Positions 45,123-54,375 of a stretch of 64,000 bases of DNA are shown here, piece by piece (position 1 is the stretch's first letter; each line of letters opens with the position of its first letter). The notes beneath the pieces were generated by a model that saw only the letters and a program-made list of their open reading frames with translations, was not told the DNA's origin and did not search any database. The position numbers and the translations under genes are program-made. Source of the DNA: Jidongwangia harbinensis (GTDB taxonomy: Bacteria > Actinomycetota > Actinomycetes > Mycobacteriales > Micromonosporaceae); contig NZ_JAIWNC010000010.1 in the NCBI RefSeq assembly GCF_020216025.1, forward strand, positions 62,001 through 126,000, written 5' to 3'.

Positions 45123-45435
45123 CGGCCCGCCCGACGATCGGGCGCCCGGGCATCCGCGCGGCTCCGTGGGAGCGGGGGACGGGGTGGGCGCCCCGTCCCC
45201 CGCGATGTCCTGCGAGGACGTGTTGCTGTGGAACTGGAGCCGTGCCACGCGGAATGCGGTGAGGTCTCGCCTCCTCCTGGGGACGATCGGAGAACTTTGG
45301 GAGCGCTCCCATGTCAATGTAACAGCTGTCACGCGGACATAACAGACGTGTTTCGATCCCTAGTTCCGGCGATCGCCGCGATTTCTCGGATATGGTCGGT
45401 GATCAATGTGAACGCGGCTCGGGTTGGGGGAGTGG
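45123..45435. other. Promoter region of S37/GH operon
   Basis: A 313-bp gap between the P1 peptidase and S37 peptidase genes, with no gene. It contains a small inverted repeat (TCCTGCGAGGA near 45207) and the CebR-type box overlapping a promoter at 45297-45325. Confidence 0.6.
45297..45325 (+). promoter_or_regulatory. CebR-type operator overlapping a promoter
   Basis: TGGGAGCGCTCCCA (45298-45311) is a perfect CebR/CelR-type box. TTGGGA at 45297-45302, inside the box, is followed by a 17-nt spacer and TAACAG at 45320-45325, a good -35/-10 pair. Repressor binding would cover the -35 element. The predicted start is near 45332, about 105 nt before the S37 gene. Confidence 0.75.
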
Positions 45436-46839
45436 ATGAGGCGGATCTGGGCAGTGCTCCCGGTCCTGGCGACGATGGTGGCCACGGTCGCGGTGGCCAC
45501 TCCGGCCGCGGCCACCGAGGACGATGTCGTGGCGCGGCTCCGGGCCGTACCCGGGCTCACCGTGCTGGAGGAGCAGCCGGTGCCCGCGCCGTACCGGTTC
45601 TTCGTGCTGGCCTACACCCAGCCGGTCGATCACCGCCGGCCCTCGGCCGGGACGTTCCAGCAGCGGATCACGCTGCTGCACCGCGGGCCCGACCGGCCCA
45701 CGGTCCTGCACACCACCGGGTACGGCGTTCCCGGCCAGCCCTTCCGCGCCGAACCGACCCGCCTGGTGGACGGCAACCAGCTCTCCGTCGAGCAGCGGTT
45801 CTTCACCCCGTCCCGCCCCGAACCGGCCGACTGGTCCAGGCTGACCGTCTGGCAGGCGGCCACCGACCACCACCGCATCGTCACCGCGCTGGACTCGCTC
45901 TACCCGGCCGCCTGGCTCTCCACCGGTGCCAGCAAGGGCGGCATGACCTCGGTCTACCACCGCCGCTTCTACCCGTCCGACGTGGACGGCACCATCGCCT
46001 ACGTGGCGCCGCAGGACGTGCGGAACCAGGAGGACTCCCGGTACGACCGGTTCTTCACCACCGTGGGCAGCGACCCGGCGTGCCGCGCCGCGCTGGACGC
46101 CGTCCAGGTCGAGGCACTGCGCCGCCGCGCCGCCCTGGTCGAGTTGTACACCGCGTGGGCCGCGCGGAACCAGCGCACGTTCGGCATCGTCGGATCGGCC
46201 GACCGCGCGTTCGAGTTCATGGTCAACGGCACCACCTGGGCGTTCTGGCAGTACGGCGACGAGAGCCAGTGCTCCGCGGTGCCGGCGACCACCGCCTCCG
46301 ACGAGGCGATCATGGGCTGGCTGGACGCGGTCTACGGACTCGACGCGAACACCGACCAGGGCACCGGCCAGTTCGTGCCGTACTACTACCAGGCCGCCAC
46401 CGAACTCGGGTACCCGTACCTCAAGCTGCCCCACCTGCGCCGGCTGCAGCACTACCGCGGGCAGGACGTCGCCGCCTCCTACCTGCCGGACCCGCTGCAA
46501 CCGCGGTTCCGGTCGCGGACCATCGATGACGTCGACCGCTGGGTGCGCGGTTCCGGCCGGCAACTGCTCTTCGTGTACGGCGAGAACGACCCGTGGGGCG
46601 CCGAACCGTTCCGGCCCGGCCGGGGCACCCGCGACTCGCTGTGGTTCACCGCGCCCGGCGCCAACCACGGCGCGTCCATCGAGGCGCTGGCCGCCGGGGA
46701 CGCGGCGACCGCCACCGCCGCCGTGCAGCGCTGGGCCGGCGTGGCGGCGCCGGCGCGGCGGGCGGCGGCACCGGCTGCGCCCTACGATCCGGGGCTGGAC
46801 GACTACCAGCCGGCCCTCGACCGCCGCGTCAACCGGTGA
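45436..46839 (+). CDS. Secreted S37 tripeptidyl aminopeptidase-like protein
   Basis: About 467 aa from ATG at 45436 (a TTG at 45424 is the alternative; GGGGGAG lies between them). The signal peptide ends near AAA-TEDD. It belongs to the S37 (PS-10) family of Streptomyces-type secreted aminopeptidases: PYRFFVLAYTQPVDHRRPSAGTFQQRITLLHRG, Ser166 in STGASKGGMTSVYHRRFYP, Asp in YGENDPWGAEPF and His in GANHGASI form the triad. It removes N-terminal peptides extracellularly. Its promoter carries a CebR-type box, linking it to cellulose growth. The stop overlaps the GTG of the glycoside hydrolase gene (GTGA). Confidence 0.88.
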   Translation: MRRIWAVLPVLATMVATVAVATPAAATEDDVVARLRAVPGLTVLEEQPVPAPYRFFVLAYTQPVDHRRPSAGTFQQRITLLHRGPDRPTVLHTTGYGVPGQPFRAEPTRLVDGNQLSVEQRFFTPSRPEPADWSRLTVWQAATDHHRIVTALDSLYPAAWLSTGASKGGMTSVYHRRFYPSDVDGTIAYVAPQDVRNQEDSRYDRFFTTVGSDPACRAALDAVQVEALRRRAALVELYTAWAARNQRTFGIVGSADRAFEFMVNGTTWAFWQYGDESQCSAVPATTASDEAIMGWLDAVYGLDANTDQGTGQFVPYYYQAATELGYPYLKLPHLRRLQHYRGQDVAASYLPDPLQPRFRSRTIDDVDRWVRGSGRQLLFVYGENDPWGAEPFRPGRGTRDSLWFTAPGANHGASIEALAAGDAATATAAVQRWAGVAAPARRAAAPAAPYDPGLDDYQPALDRRVNR

Positions 46840-49271
46840 TCGCGATGCGCGCCCACCGCCGCACCGCGGCCACCGTCGCCGGCCTGCTGATCGCCACCAC
46901 CCTGGTCGCCGCGCCCGCCCCGGTGCGGGCGGCCGCCGCGCCGCCGCCGGTCTATCCGGCGGTCGGCGCCGGCACCCGGTTCCTGGACCACGCGGCGCTG
47001 CTCGGCGACACCCCGGAACCGGCCTGGTACGAGGCGAACATCCCGTTCGTGGACGTGCCCGACACCGAGATCCGGGACACCTACTACTACCGGTGGCGCA
47101 CGTTCAAGGAGGCGCTGAAGTACACCGGGCCGGCGGACGGCTGGATCGTGTCGGAGTTCCTCGGCCCGGTCGGCTACTCGGCGCCCAACGGCGGCATCAA
47201 CGCCGCGGCCGGCCACCACCTGTACGAGGGTCGCTGGCTGCGCGACACCCGCTACCTCGACGACTACCTGGAGTACTGGCTGCGCGGCTCCGGTTCGGGA
47301 CCGAAACCGGCCACCGAGCACCTCGGCAAGGACACCACCGACTGGGCACACCAGTACTCGTTCTGGGCGGTCGACGCGGCCGTGGCCCGGGCCGAGGTGA
47401 CCGGCGACTGGCGGTTCCTGCTGGACCGGCTGCCCGAGCTGGAACGGCAGTACCGCACCTGGCAGGACAAGCACCTCAACCGGGACCTCGGGCTGTACTG
47501 GCAGACCCCGGTGTGGGACGCCATGGAGTACACCGCCAGCTCCTACCAGAGCAGCGACCCGTACCACGGCGGCGACGGCTTCCGGCCCACCCTCAACGCC
47601 TACCAGTACGGCGACGCCCGCGCCCTGGCGGCGCTGCAGCGCCGGGCCGGCAACCCGGACAAGGCGGCGCGGTACGACCGGGAGGCCGACGCCCTGCGCA
47701 CCGCCCAGGAACGGTACCTCTGGGACCCGGCCGGATCGTTCTACAAGCACGTGATGCGCGACGGCAACCCGTCCCGCACCCGGATCGTGGACCGCGAACA
47801 GATCGGCTTCGTGCCGTGGTACTTCCACATGGCACCGGCCGCCAACGCCGCCGCGTGGGCGCAGCTCACCGATCCGCAGGGCTTCGCGGCGGCGTACGGG
47901 CCGACCACCGCGGAACGGCGCAGCCGGTGGTTCATGCACGAGGCGTCGAACGGCTGCTGCCGGTGGAACGGGCCGAGCTGGCCGTACGCCACCAGCCAGA
48001 CGCTCACCGCGATGGCGAACCTGCTGATCGACTATCCGGCCCAGCCCTATGTGGACCGGCAGGACTTCCACCAGGTGCTGCGCGGGTACGCGCTGACCCA
48101 GCGCAAGGGCGGCAGGCCGTACGTCGCCGAGGCGCACCACCCGGACGAGAACCGCTGGATCTACGACGGTTTCAACCACAGCGAGGACTACAACCACTCC
48201 ACGTTCGCCGACAACGTGCTGTCCGGGCTGCTCGGCGTGCGTCCGCAGCGGGACGACACGGTGCGCGTGGCGCCGCTGGTCCCGGACGGCTGGGACCACT
48301 TCGCGGTGGAGAACCTCGCCTACCACGGGCACAACGTGACCGTGCTGTGGGACCGTGACGGCACGGCGTACCGGCAGGGCGCCGGCCTGCGGGTGTGGGT
48401 GGACGGCGAGCTGCGCCACCAGCAGCCCGGGCTCGCCCCGGTCACCGTGCCGGTCGGCGCCGCACCGGCCCCCGGGCTGCCGGCCATGGTCGACGACGCC
48501 GCGAACGTCACCGAGACCGGCTATCCGACCGCCCGCGCGTCGTACACCTGGCGTGGCGACTCGACCGCGAACGCGATCGACGGCCAGGACTTCCACCTCG
48601 ACGTGCCGACCACCCGGTGGACCACCTGGCAGTCACCGAACACCACCGACTGGCTGGAGGTCGACCTCGGCGCCGCCACCGAGGTCTCCGACGTGCGTAT
48701 CGTGTTCTACGACGACGGCGGCGGGGTGCGGACCCCGCAGCGGTACGCGCTGCAGCACCAGCGGGCCGACGGCTCCTGGCAGGACGTGCCCGGCCAGACC
48801 CGGGCACCGGCCGCACCGGTGGGCCGCGCGGTCAACCGGATCCTGATCGATCCGCCGCTGGTCACCGACCGGCTGCGGGTGGTGGCGTCACGCGCGGACG
48901 GCGGCGCGGTCGGCATCACCGCGCTGCAGATGTGGCGGCCCACCGATCCGGCGCTGACCGCCGGGTTCACCGGGCTGCGCGACGGCGCGGTGGCGGTGCA
49001 GCCGGGACAGTCGGTGACGGTGCGGACCCGGGTGACCGCGATCCGGCGTACCGCCGGGGTCCGGGTGTCGCTGTCCGTGCCCCGGGGCTGGACGGCGCAC
49101 GCCGTGACCGCGGCCGGCGCGGACCGGCTGAGTGCGGGCGAGACGCTCGGCACCACCTGGCGGGTGACCGCGCCGCCCGGCGCCGACCCGGGTGCCGGGC
49201 CACCGCTGCGGGTCCGGGCCTCCTCGACGGCGGGCGGGGTGAGTGCCGCGCTGGCGCCGACCCGGTCCTGA
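46836..49271 (+). CDS. Secreted MGH1-like glycoside hydrolase, F5/8C domain
   Basis: About 811 aa. GTG at 46836 overlaps the S37 stop (GTGA); ATG at 46845 is an alternative. After the signal peptide, residues ~45-560 form an (alpha/alpha)6-barrel of the MGH1-like/GH63-related type: GPVGYSAPNGGINAAAGHHLYEGRWLRDTRYLDDYLEYW, DWAHQYSFWAVDAAVARAEVTGD, WMH-type FMHEASNGCCRWNGPSWPYATSQTLTAMANLL, GFNHSEDYNHSTFADNVLSGLLGV. Residues ~560-735 contain an F5/8 type C (discoidin) carbohydrate-binding domain (WQSPNTTDWLEVDLGAATEVSDVRIVFYDDG), and ~745-811 a NEW3-like domain. It is predicted to act on plant or microbial glycans outside the cell; specificity is not evident. It shares the CebR-type promoter. 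Confidence 0.83.
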   Translation: MIAMRAHRRTAATVAGLLIATTLVAAPAPVRAAAAPPPVYPAVGAGTRFLDHAALLGDTPEPAWYEANIPFVDVPDTEIRDTYYYRWRTFKEALKYTGPADGWIVSEFLGPVGYSAPNGGINAAAGHHLYEGRWLRDTRYLDDYLEYWLRGSGSGPKPATEHLGKDTTDWAHQYSFWAVDAAVARAEVTGDWRFLLDRLPELERQYRTWQDKHLNRDLGLYWQTPVWDAMEYTASSYQSSDPYHGGDGFRPTLNAYQYGDARALAALQRRAGNPDKAARYDREADALRTAQERYLWDPAGSFYKHVMRDGNPSRTRIVDREQIGFVPWYFHMAPAANAAAWAQLTDPQGFAAAYGPTTAERRSRWFMHEASNGCCRWNGPSWPYATSQTLTAMANLLIDYPAQPYVDRQDFHQVLRGYALTQRKGGRPYVAEAHHPDENRWIYDGFNHSEDYNHSTFADNVLSGLLGVRPQRDDTVRVAPLVPDGWDHFAVENLAYHGHNVTVLWDRDGTAYRQGAGLRVWVDGELRHQQPGLAPVTVPVGAAPAPGLPAMVDDAANVTETGYPTARASYTWRGDSTANAIDGQDFHLDVPTTRWTTWQSPNTTDWLEVDLGAATEVSDVRIVFYDDGGGVRTPQRYALQHQRADGSWQDVPGQTRAPAAPVGRAVNRILIDPPLVTDRLRVVASRADGGAVGITALQMWRPTDPALTAGFTGLRDGAVAVQPGQSVTVRTRVTAIRRTAGVRVSLSVPRGWTAHAVTAAGADRLSAGETLGTTWRVTAPPGADPGAGPPLRVRASSTAGGVSAALAPTRS

Positions 49272-49327
49272 CAGCTTCCACACAACTCGCTGCCACGCTC
49301 CTCCGGACCACAAAGGAGGGACTGGCG

Positions 49328-49885
49328 ATGGCTTCAACTGTGTGGCGGCAGCTGCCGGTGCTGATCGCGGTGCTGGCAGCCGGCGTGGCCTGCTCGTCGG
49401 ACGCCCCGGACTCCGGGACGCCGCGGGTGGCCACGCTGAGCAGCGCCGGCAGCACCCCGTCGGCGTCGGCGGCGGCGGAACGCCCCCGGGAACGGCTGGA
49501 CACCACGCCCGAGGAGGCCGAGGCGATGCGGAGGCCGTACGACAAGTGCCTGACCGAGAACGGCGCGCCGAGCAAGAGCGACTCCGTCCGGCTGACCGGC
49601 GCCGCGCGGGACAAGGCGGCGAAGAAGTTCGAGGCGGCGAACCGGATCTGCGAACCGTTGTACCTGCCGCTGCCACCCTGGGAGAAGGACCCGGCCAACC
49701 CGGAGGCCAAGGACTTCGCCCGCGACGTGGTCACCTGCATCAAGGGCAAGGGCGTCCGGTACGTCGAGGTGAGCGAGGACGGCATCAACCTGTCGTTCGG
49801 CGGGAAGAACAACCACGCCGAGTCGATCCGCAAGGGCCTGGACGTGTTGCCCGACTGCGAACGCGAGGTCGCCGCCCGGAACTGA
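49328..49885 (+). CDS. Lipoprotein, unknown function
   Basis: A 185-aa protein from ATG at 49328, with AAAGGAGG 8 nt upstream. Lipobox AGVACSS with Cys22 marks it as a membrane-anchored lipoprotein. After a Ser/Ala/Pro-rich linker, the domain (~55-185) carries Cys residues at KCLTENGAP, RICEPLY, VVTCIKGKGVRYVEV and PDCERE, which could form two disulphides. The pattern (conserved Cys, CIKGKGV-type motif) is common among small actinobacterial lipoproteins of unknown role. It follows the glycoside hydrolase by 56 bp and may be in the same transcript, though its own ribosome site is stronger. Confidence 0.85.
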   Translation: MASTVWRQLPVLIAVLAAGVACSSDAPDSGTPRVATLSSAGSTPSASAAAERPRERLDTTPEEAEAMRRPYDKCLTENGAPSKSDSVRLTGAARDKAAKKFEAANRICEPLYLPLPPWEKDPANPEAKDFARDVVTCIKGKGVRYVEVSEDGINLSFGGKNNHAESIRKGLDVLPDCEREVAARN

Positions 49886-49891
49886 TCCTGG

Positions 49892-50275
49892 TCAGGCCCG
49901 TCCGGTCAGCCAGCTCATGACGTGCGCGACATGGGCGCTGAAACGTACCCATTTGACGGTCTGTGTCTCCGGCTTCCGACTGACCTCTTCCCGCAACTGG
50001 GTGTACCGATTGACAAACTCGTCCGGTTCCTCGGCAAAATGTTCGTCCGCCGGACCCACTGGTGGGCAGACCGCCACTTCCGGATCGTCGGCCTCACGTT
50101 TGAGGCTACGCAACGTCAGGTCCCAGGCGCGTTCCAGGCGCTGCGGGTCGTCGAACAGGGACTCCTTGACGGCCGGTTCCAGATCGACGTAGTCCTGCCG
50201 TGCCACCACCCAAATCGCGTCGTTGATGACAATCCGGTCCGGACGGCTGGCGGGGGACTTCTCGGATTCGGTCAC
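49892..50275 (-). CDS. Hypothetical protein, operon with membrane protein
   Basis: A 127-aa protein, GTG start with a GGGAG site 4 nt upstream, 14 bp downstream of the membrane protein gene and so cotranscribed. It is soluble, helical and Trp/acid-rich: IVINDAIWVVARQDYVDLEPAVKESLFDDPQRLERAWDLTLRSL, FVNRYTQLREEVSR, VKWVRFSAHVAHVMSWL. No family is recognised. The gene and its partner look less GC-rich and less biased at third positions than their neighbours, which suggests relatively recent acquisition. It converges with the lipoprotein gene, with 6 bp between stops. Confidence 0.72.
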   Translation of the reverse strand: MTESEKSPASRPDRIVINDAIWVVARQDYVDLEPAVKESLFDDPQRLERAWDLTLRSLKREADDPEVAVCPPVGPADEHFAEEPDEFVNRYTQLREEVSRKPETQTVKWVRFSAHVAHVMSWLTGRA

Positions 50276-50289
50276 GATGCTCCCATCCC

Positions 50290-52134
50290 TCAGTCCGCCG
50301 AGTGTGCCGAGCGGTCAGGCTGTCGGCGCAGCAGATCCCGGTAGTGCACCAACTTCAGTGCGAACCGGTAGTAGATGTACAGGAAGTTGGTGAGCGACAG
50401 AATCGACAGGACGACCCAGGGCGTCTCGGTCACGCCCAACAGCGACCAGCCTGGGTGGTGCGCCGGTGTCACGGGGCCTCCACTGGTCGGTGCGGTCATC
50501 AGGTACGTCATCATCGAGATGATCGACACTGTCCCGGTCACTATGAGGGATAGCCGGGCCAGAAGCGACCCGCCGACGAGCGCGTTCCGTTCGGCGGAAA
50601 GGCCGAACCAGGACGCCACGACGGCCGGTAACGCCAGGGCCACCGCGGGATAGTCGCTTTCCGGGGACACCCGGTTCTGCGATATGAGATAGCCGACCAC
50701 CATGATCAGTGCAGTGGTGACCAGCGCCGTCACAGCGGCCTGCGCGCGTGAGCCCGGCGGGACCTCCTTGAAACGGACGACCAGGCCCAGACCCTCCATG
50801 GGTACGGTGGTCCGGCCGAAGCCGCGCATGTAGACATGGACGAAGTTCTGCCCACGGCGTCGTTGCAGGCGGAAGTAGTGCCGGTCGGAGAAGCACTGCT
50901 GCGGGACCGATTCGTCGTCGTGCCGGCACTCCTCGGTGGGGCCGTCTGTCCGGTCGCTGCCGTTCCACTGCTCCCTAACCAGCCGCCGGCAGTGACGGCA
51001 GACCAGGCTCTGCTCGAAAACGTACTTGCTCTCCGGCGCATTCAAGCGGAGGTGGTAACTAGCCGTGGTCAGGGCGAGATCAACGCCGACGCCGACCTGG
51101 GACGGCTGCACGCCCAGCCCGATGCGGGCCAGGCCCCGCCAGCGCTTCAGCACCCGGGTGAGGCGGTTCGCCGATCTGTCGTGCGGATCGGGGTCCGCGC
51201 TCAGCGACGCGGGCGTGAACGCACGCTCGTACTTCAGGAGGACCCGCCCGCCGGTCACCAGCGCGGGATTGACGACCGCCACGATCGGGTAGGTGCCGCA
51301 CAGCGTGACGACGTACTTTTTGATCTGCCGGTGCGCCGTCTCCGGTAGACCCAGCGGCACCAGCTCCTCCTCCACCTGCCGGCGGGCTGCCTCCATCTCC
51401 AGCTGTCCCCGGGCGGCGAGGAGCCGGAGCAGATGGTTCTCCACCCCCTGCAGCTTCTCGTCCGGCCAGTTGGGGTCGGCGGTCAGGTCGGTGTCGGCCC
51501 GGGCGTTGGCCAGCAGCAGCCGCAGGCCCGCGGCGGCGAGGCGAGTCGTCTCCTCGTAGGTCAGGTCTGCCAGGGAGTTGTTCTCCGCGTCGCGAAGGTG
51601 GAATCCGTCCAGCAGCTCACCCTTGCGCGGGTAGAGGAGCGGCACGTAGAGGAACGTGTCCGGGTCTTCCCGTCCGGTCGGCAGGTCGAACTCGACGACG
51701 ACGTGCTGCCGCATCGACCGACCGTCCAGATCAATGGTCTCCACCACCCGGACCCGATGGTCGACCGGCTTGGTCAGTAGCTCCACGAACGTCGACACGG
51801 CCTGCTTGTAGTCGTCCTGCAGGCGCTGGGCGGCCTGCTTCTTGGTGGCCCGGATCCAACGGGGTAGGGGGAACGAGACGGTGGAGGGCGCCGCCGTGTG
51901 GCCGTCGAGCTGTCCCCGCCGGAGCGCGAACAGCACCAGCGCGATGACCGCTCCCGCCAGGGCGAAGCCGATGCGTGCGAACAGTTCCCAGATCTGCCAC
52001 CCGGCGTCCGAGCTGCGCAGAAACCCGCTCGCCAGGGACATCGCCAGGCAGCCGACGGCGACCACGGCAAGCAGGCACTTCCCGGCGAAGGCGAGAACGG
52101 AAGCGCGACCCGGCTCTCCGGCGTACGGCGCCAT
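50290..52134 (-). CDS. Large membrane protein with Cys motif
   Basis: A 614-aa protein from ATG at 52134 (GGAAGGGAAG upstream). Two N-terminal TM helices (~13-38, 54-70), a soluble region of about 370 residues, and four C-terminal TM helices (~455-585). The soluble part contains YKQAVSTFVELLTKPVDHRVRVVETIDLDGRSM, LYVPLLYPRKGELLDGF, and CRHC at ~379-382 followed by two more Cys (EECRHDD, QQCF), a possible zinc site. No known family is recognised; the order (TM pair, soluble domain, TM block) suggests a sensor or scaffold at the membrane. It forms a two-gene unit with the 127-aa protein. Base composition is milder than in the flanks. Confidence 0.75.
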   Translation of the reverse strand: MAPYAGEPGRASVLAFAGKCLLAVVAVGCLAMSLASGFLRSSDAGWQIWELFARIGFALAGAVIALVLFALRRGQLDGHTAAPSTVSFPLPRWIRATKKQAAQRLQDDYKQAVSTFVELLTKPVDHRVRVVETIDLDGRSMRQHVVVEFDLPTGREDPDTFLYVPLLYPRKGELLDGFHLRDAENNSLADLTYEETTRLAAAGLRLLLANARADTDLTADPNWPDEKLQGVENHLLRLLAARGQLEMEAARRQVEEELVPLGLPETAHRQIKKYVVTLCGTYPIVAVVNPALVTGGRVLLKYERAFTPASLSADPDPHDRSANRLTRVLKRWRGLARIGLGVQPSQVGVGVDLALTTASYHLRLNAPESKYVFEQSLVCRHCRRLVREQWNGSDRTDGPTEECRHDDESVPQQCFSDRHYFRLQRRRGQNFVHVYMRGFGRTTVPMEGLGLVVRFKEVPPGSRAQAAVTALVTTALIMVVGYLISQNRVSPESDYPAVALALPAVVASWFGLSAERNALVGGSLLARLSLIVTGTVSIISMMTYLMTAPTSGGPVTPAHHPGWSLLGVTETPWVVLSILSLTNFLYIYYRFALKLVHYRDLLRRQPDRSAHSAD

Positions 52135-52272
52135 CGCACGCTTCCCTTCCGGGACGACAGCACCGGCCGGCGGCGTGACTGCACCGTCTTTGCGCTGAGT
52201 GTCGGTATCAACCCGAACTGTAATCGGAGTCCGGCTCGTTGTCCGTCGTTCCCGAGCACCGCCCCGGCCCGG

Positions 52273-54369
52273 TCAGTCCTCGTCCGGGCGGAAGCTGTCG
52301 AAGACCAACTGCAGGTCGGAGCGGGCCTCGTCCCATTCGGAGTCCTGGGTCTGCCACCAGATCCCGTACGCCTGCTTGTCGGACACCACGACGCCACGGT
52401 TGTTCACGTGCTGGCGGGAGCCCTCGTTGAAGGTGAACTCCCAGTCCGCCGCCTTGCGGAAGTACCGGACCGGGTCGATGCGGATCTCGTCGTACCCCGG
52501 GAAGTCACCGATCGACACCCGGTACTCGGCCTTGCCCTTCCAGTCGGCGACCGGGTCGGACTCGGGCTCGTCGGTCTGGTCGATGCCCAGCGTCCGGCCG
52601 TTGCCGCGGAAGTACACCCTGCCGTCCTCGTCGATGGAGTGCCGCCAGGAGCGGTGGACGTAGACCGAGAAGCCGGTCGGGTCCTTGTGCTCCCGCCAGC
52701 CCGAGGGCAGCGGCGGCCGGGTGCGGGCCGTGGCGTTGCCGTTGCGCGGCGGCGTGCTGGTCGCCGGCGCCGCGCCGCCGCCGTCGCTGCCGCCCGGGGC
52801 GGTCGGGCTCGGCGCGGCGGACGTGGGCGCGGTGGTGGCCGGGGTGCTCGGCGGAGCGGCCGTGGTGGTGGCCGGTGCGGCGGGCGGGTCGGCGGTGGTC
52901 CGGCCGGACTCCTCCGAGCGCAGCGCCCACCAGGACACCGTGCCGACGACCAGGGCCAGAAGGGCGGCCGCGACCACCACGAGCAGGCGGCGGCGCCGGG
53001 CCGGAGCGGACGCGGGCCGGGCGGCCGGTGCCGTCGGCGCCGGCGCCACGGCCACCGCGGCCGCCGGCGGGGCCTCGGGCGGCCCGGCGGTGGGTGTGTC
53101 GCTCGGCCGGGCCTCCGGCGATGCGGCGGAGGATGCCTCGGTCGGCTGGGCCTCGGCCGATACGGCGGTGGGGACATCGGTCGGTCGGGCCTCGGGCGAC
53201 GCGGCGGTGGGTGTGCCGGTCGGTCGGGCCTCGGCCGACGCGGCGGTGGGTGCGTCGGATTCGGCCGGTTCGGCCGACTTCTGCGCCTCGGCGGGTTCCG
53301 AGACCTCGGCGGGTGCCGGCGTTTCCGTGGGTTCCGGCGCCTCGGCGGGTGCGGGCGCCTCGGCCGGGGATGCGGCGGTGGTCCCGTCGGCGGCCTCGGG
53401 TGCCTCGGCGGCCGACGCCCTCGGGCCGTCGGCAGCCTCGGCCGGAGCTGCCGGGGACTCGTCGGCCCCGGTAGCCGCTGCGGCCCCGGCGGCGGCGGCC
53501 GAGCGGCGCGGCCGGGGAACCCCGCGCCGGCCCCGGCGTTCGGCCGGGACCTCCGCACCGGCGGCGACGCGCAGCAGCCGCTCGGTCTCGGCGGCGTCGA
53601 TCCGCTGCTCCGGGTCCTTGCGGAGCAGCCCGTCCAGCACCGGCGCCAGCACCCCGGCGTGCTCCGGCGGGTCCGGTTCGTCCGCGGCCAGCGCGGTCAG
53701 CGTGCCGAGTGTCGACTCGCGGTGGAACGGGGACCGGCCCTCCACCGCGGTGTACAGCGTGGCGCCCAGCGACCACAGGTCGGAACCGGGGGTGGCGACG
53801 CCGTTACGGGCCCGTTCCGGCGACATGAACTCCGGCGAGCCCAGCACCAGGTCGGCGCGGGTGACCACGCTGTCGCCCTCGATGGTGGCGATGCCGAAGT
53901 CGGTCAGCACCACCCGGCCGTCGTCGGCGAGCAGCACGTTGGCCGGCTTGACGTCACGGTGCCGGACCCCGGCGCGGTGCGCGGCCCTCAGTGCGGCGAG
54001 GATCTGCAGGCCCATCTGGGCGGCGCGGCGCGGTTCCAGCGGTCCGTCGGCCGCCACCACCTCCTGCAACGAGCGGGAGGGCACGTACTCCATGACGATC
54101 CAGGTGCGGCCGTCGGCCTGCAGCACGTCGTACACCTGGACCACGTTCCCGTGGCTGAGGCGGGCCGCGGCCCGCGCCTCGCGCAGCGTGCGCCGCTGCA
54201 CCGCATCCCGTTCGCCGGCCATCAGCTCCGGCGGCAGGATGATCTCCTTGACCGCGACGTCGCGGTCCAGCGTCTCGTCGCGGGCCAGCCAGACCTGGCC
54301 CATGCCGCCCCGGCCGAGCGACTCGCCCAGCCGGTATCGACCGACGAGGAGGGTGGGGGCGGTGGGCAT
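52273..54369 (-). CDS. PknB-type Ser/Thr protein kinase
   Basis: About 698 aa from ATG at 54369. Kinase domain residues ~8-265: GRGGMGQVW (P-loop), VAVKEI (Lys), HRDVKPAN with catalytic Asp139, DFG at 157-159, GSPEFMSPERARNG (activation segment end), SDLWSLG. A Pro/Ala/Glu/Thr-rich linker of ~170 residues contains degenerate ~12-residue repeats of the form ASAEARPTGTPTA. One TM helix (~460-480, RRRRLLVVVAAALLALVVGTVSWWAL) is followed by an extracellular Ser/Thr/Pro-rich stalk and a folded C-terminal domain (~570-698, PSGWREHKDPTGFSVYVHRSWRHS) instead of PASTA repeats. That last domain recurs in actinobacterial kinases. Extracellular input is likely; the ligand is unknown. Confidence 0.92.
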   Translation of the reverse strand: MPTAPTLLVGRYRLGESLGRGGMGQVWLARDETLDRDVAVKEIILPPELMAGERDAVQRRTLREARAAARLSHGNVVQVYDVLQADGRTWIVMEYVPSRSLQEVVAADGPLEPRRAAQMGLQILAALRAAHRAGVRHRDVKPANVLLADDGRVVLTDFGIATIEGDSVVTRADLVLGSPEFMSPERARNGVATPGSDLWSLGATLYTAVEGRSPFHRESTLGTLTALAADEPDPPEHAGVLAPVLDGLLRKDPEQRIDAAETERLLRVAAGAEVPAERRGRRGVPRPRRSAAAAGAAAATGADESPAAPAEAADGPRASAAEAPEAADGTTAASPAEAPAPAEAPEPTETPAPAEVSEPAEAQKSAEPAESDAPTAASAEARPTGTPTAASPEARPTDVPTAVSAEAQPTEASSAASPEARPSDTPTAGPPEAPPAAAVAVAPAPTAPAARPASAPARRRRLLVVVAAALLALVVGTVSWWALRSEESGRTTADPPAAPATTTAAPPSTPATTAPTSAAPSPTAPGGSDGGGAAPATSTPPRNGNATARTRPPLPSGWREHKDPTGFSVYVHRSWRHSIDEDGRVYFRGNGRTLGIDQTDEPESDPVADWKGKAEYRVSIGDFPGYDEIRIDPVRYFRKAADWEFTFNEGSRQHVNNRGVVVSDKQAYGIWWQTQDSEWDEARSDLQLVFDSFRPDED

Positions 54370-54375
54370 GACACC

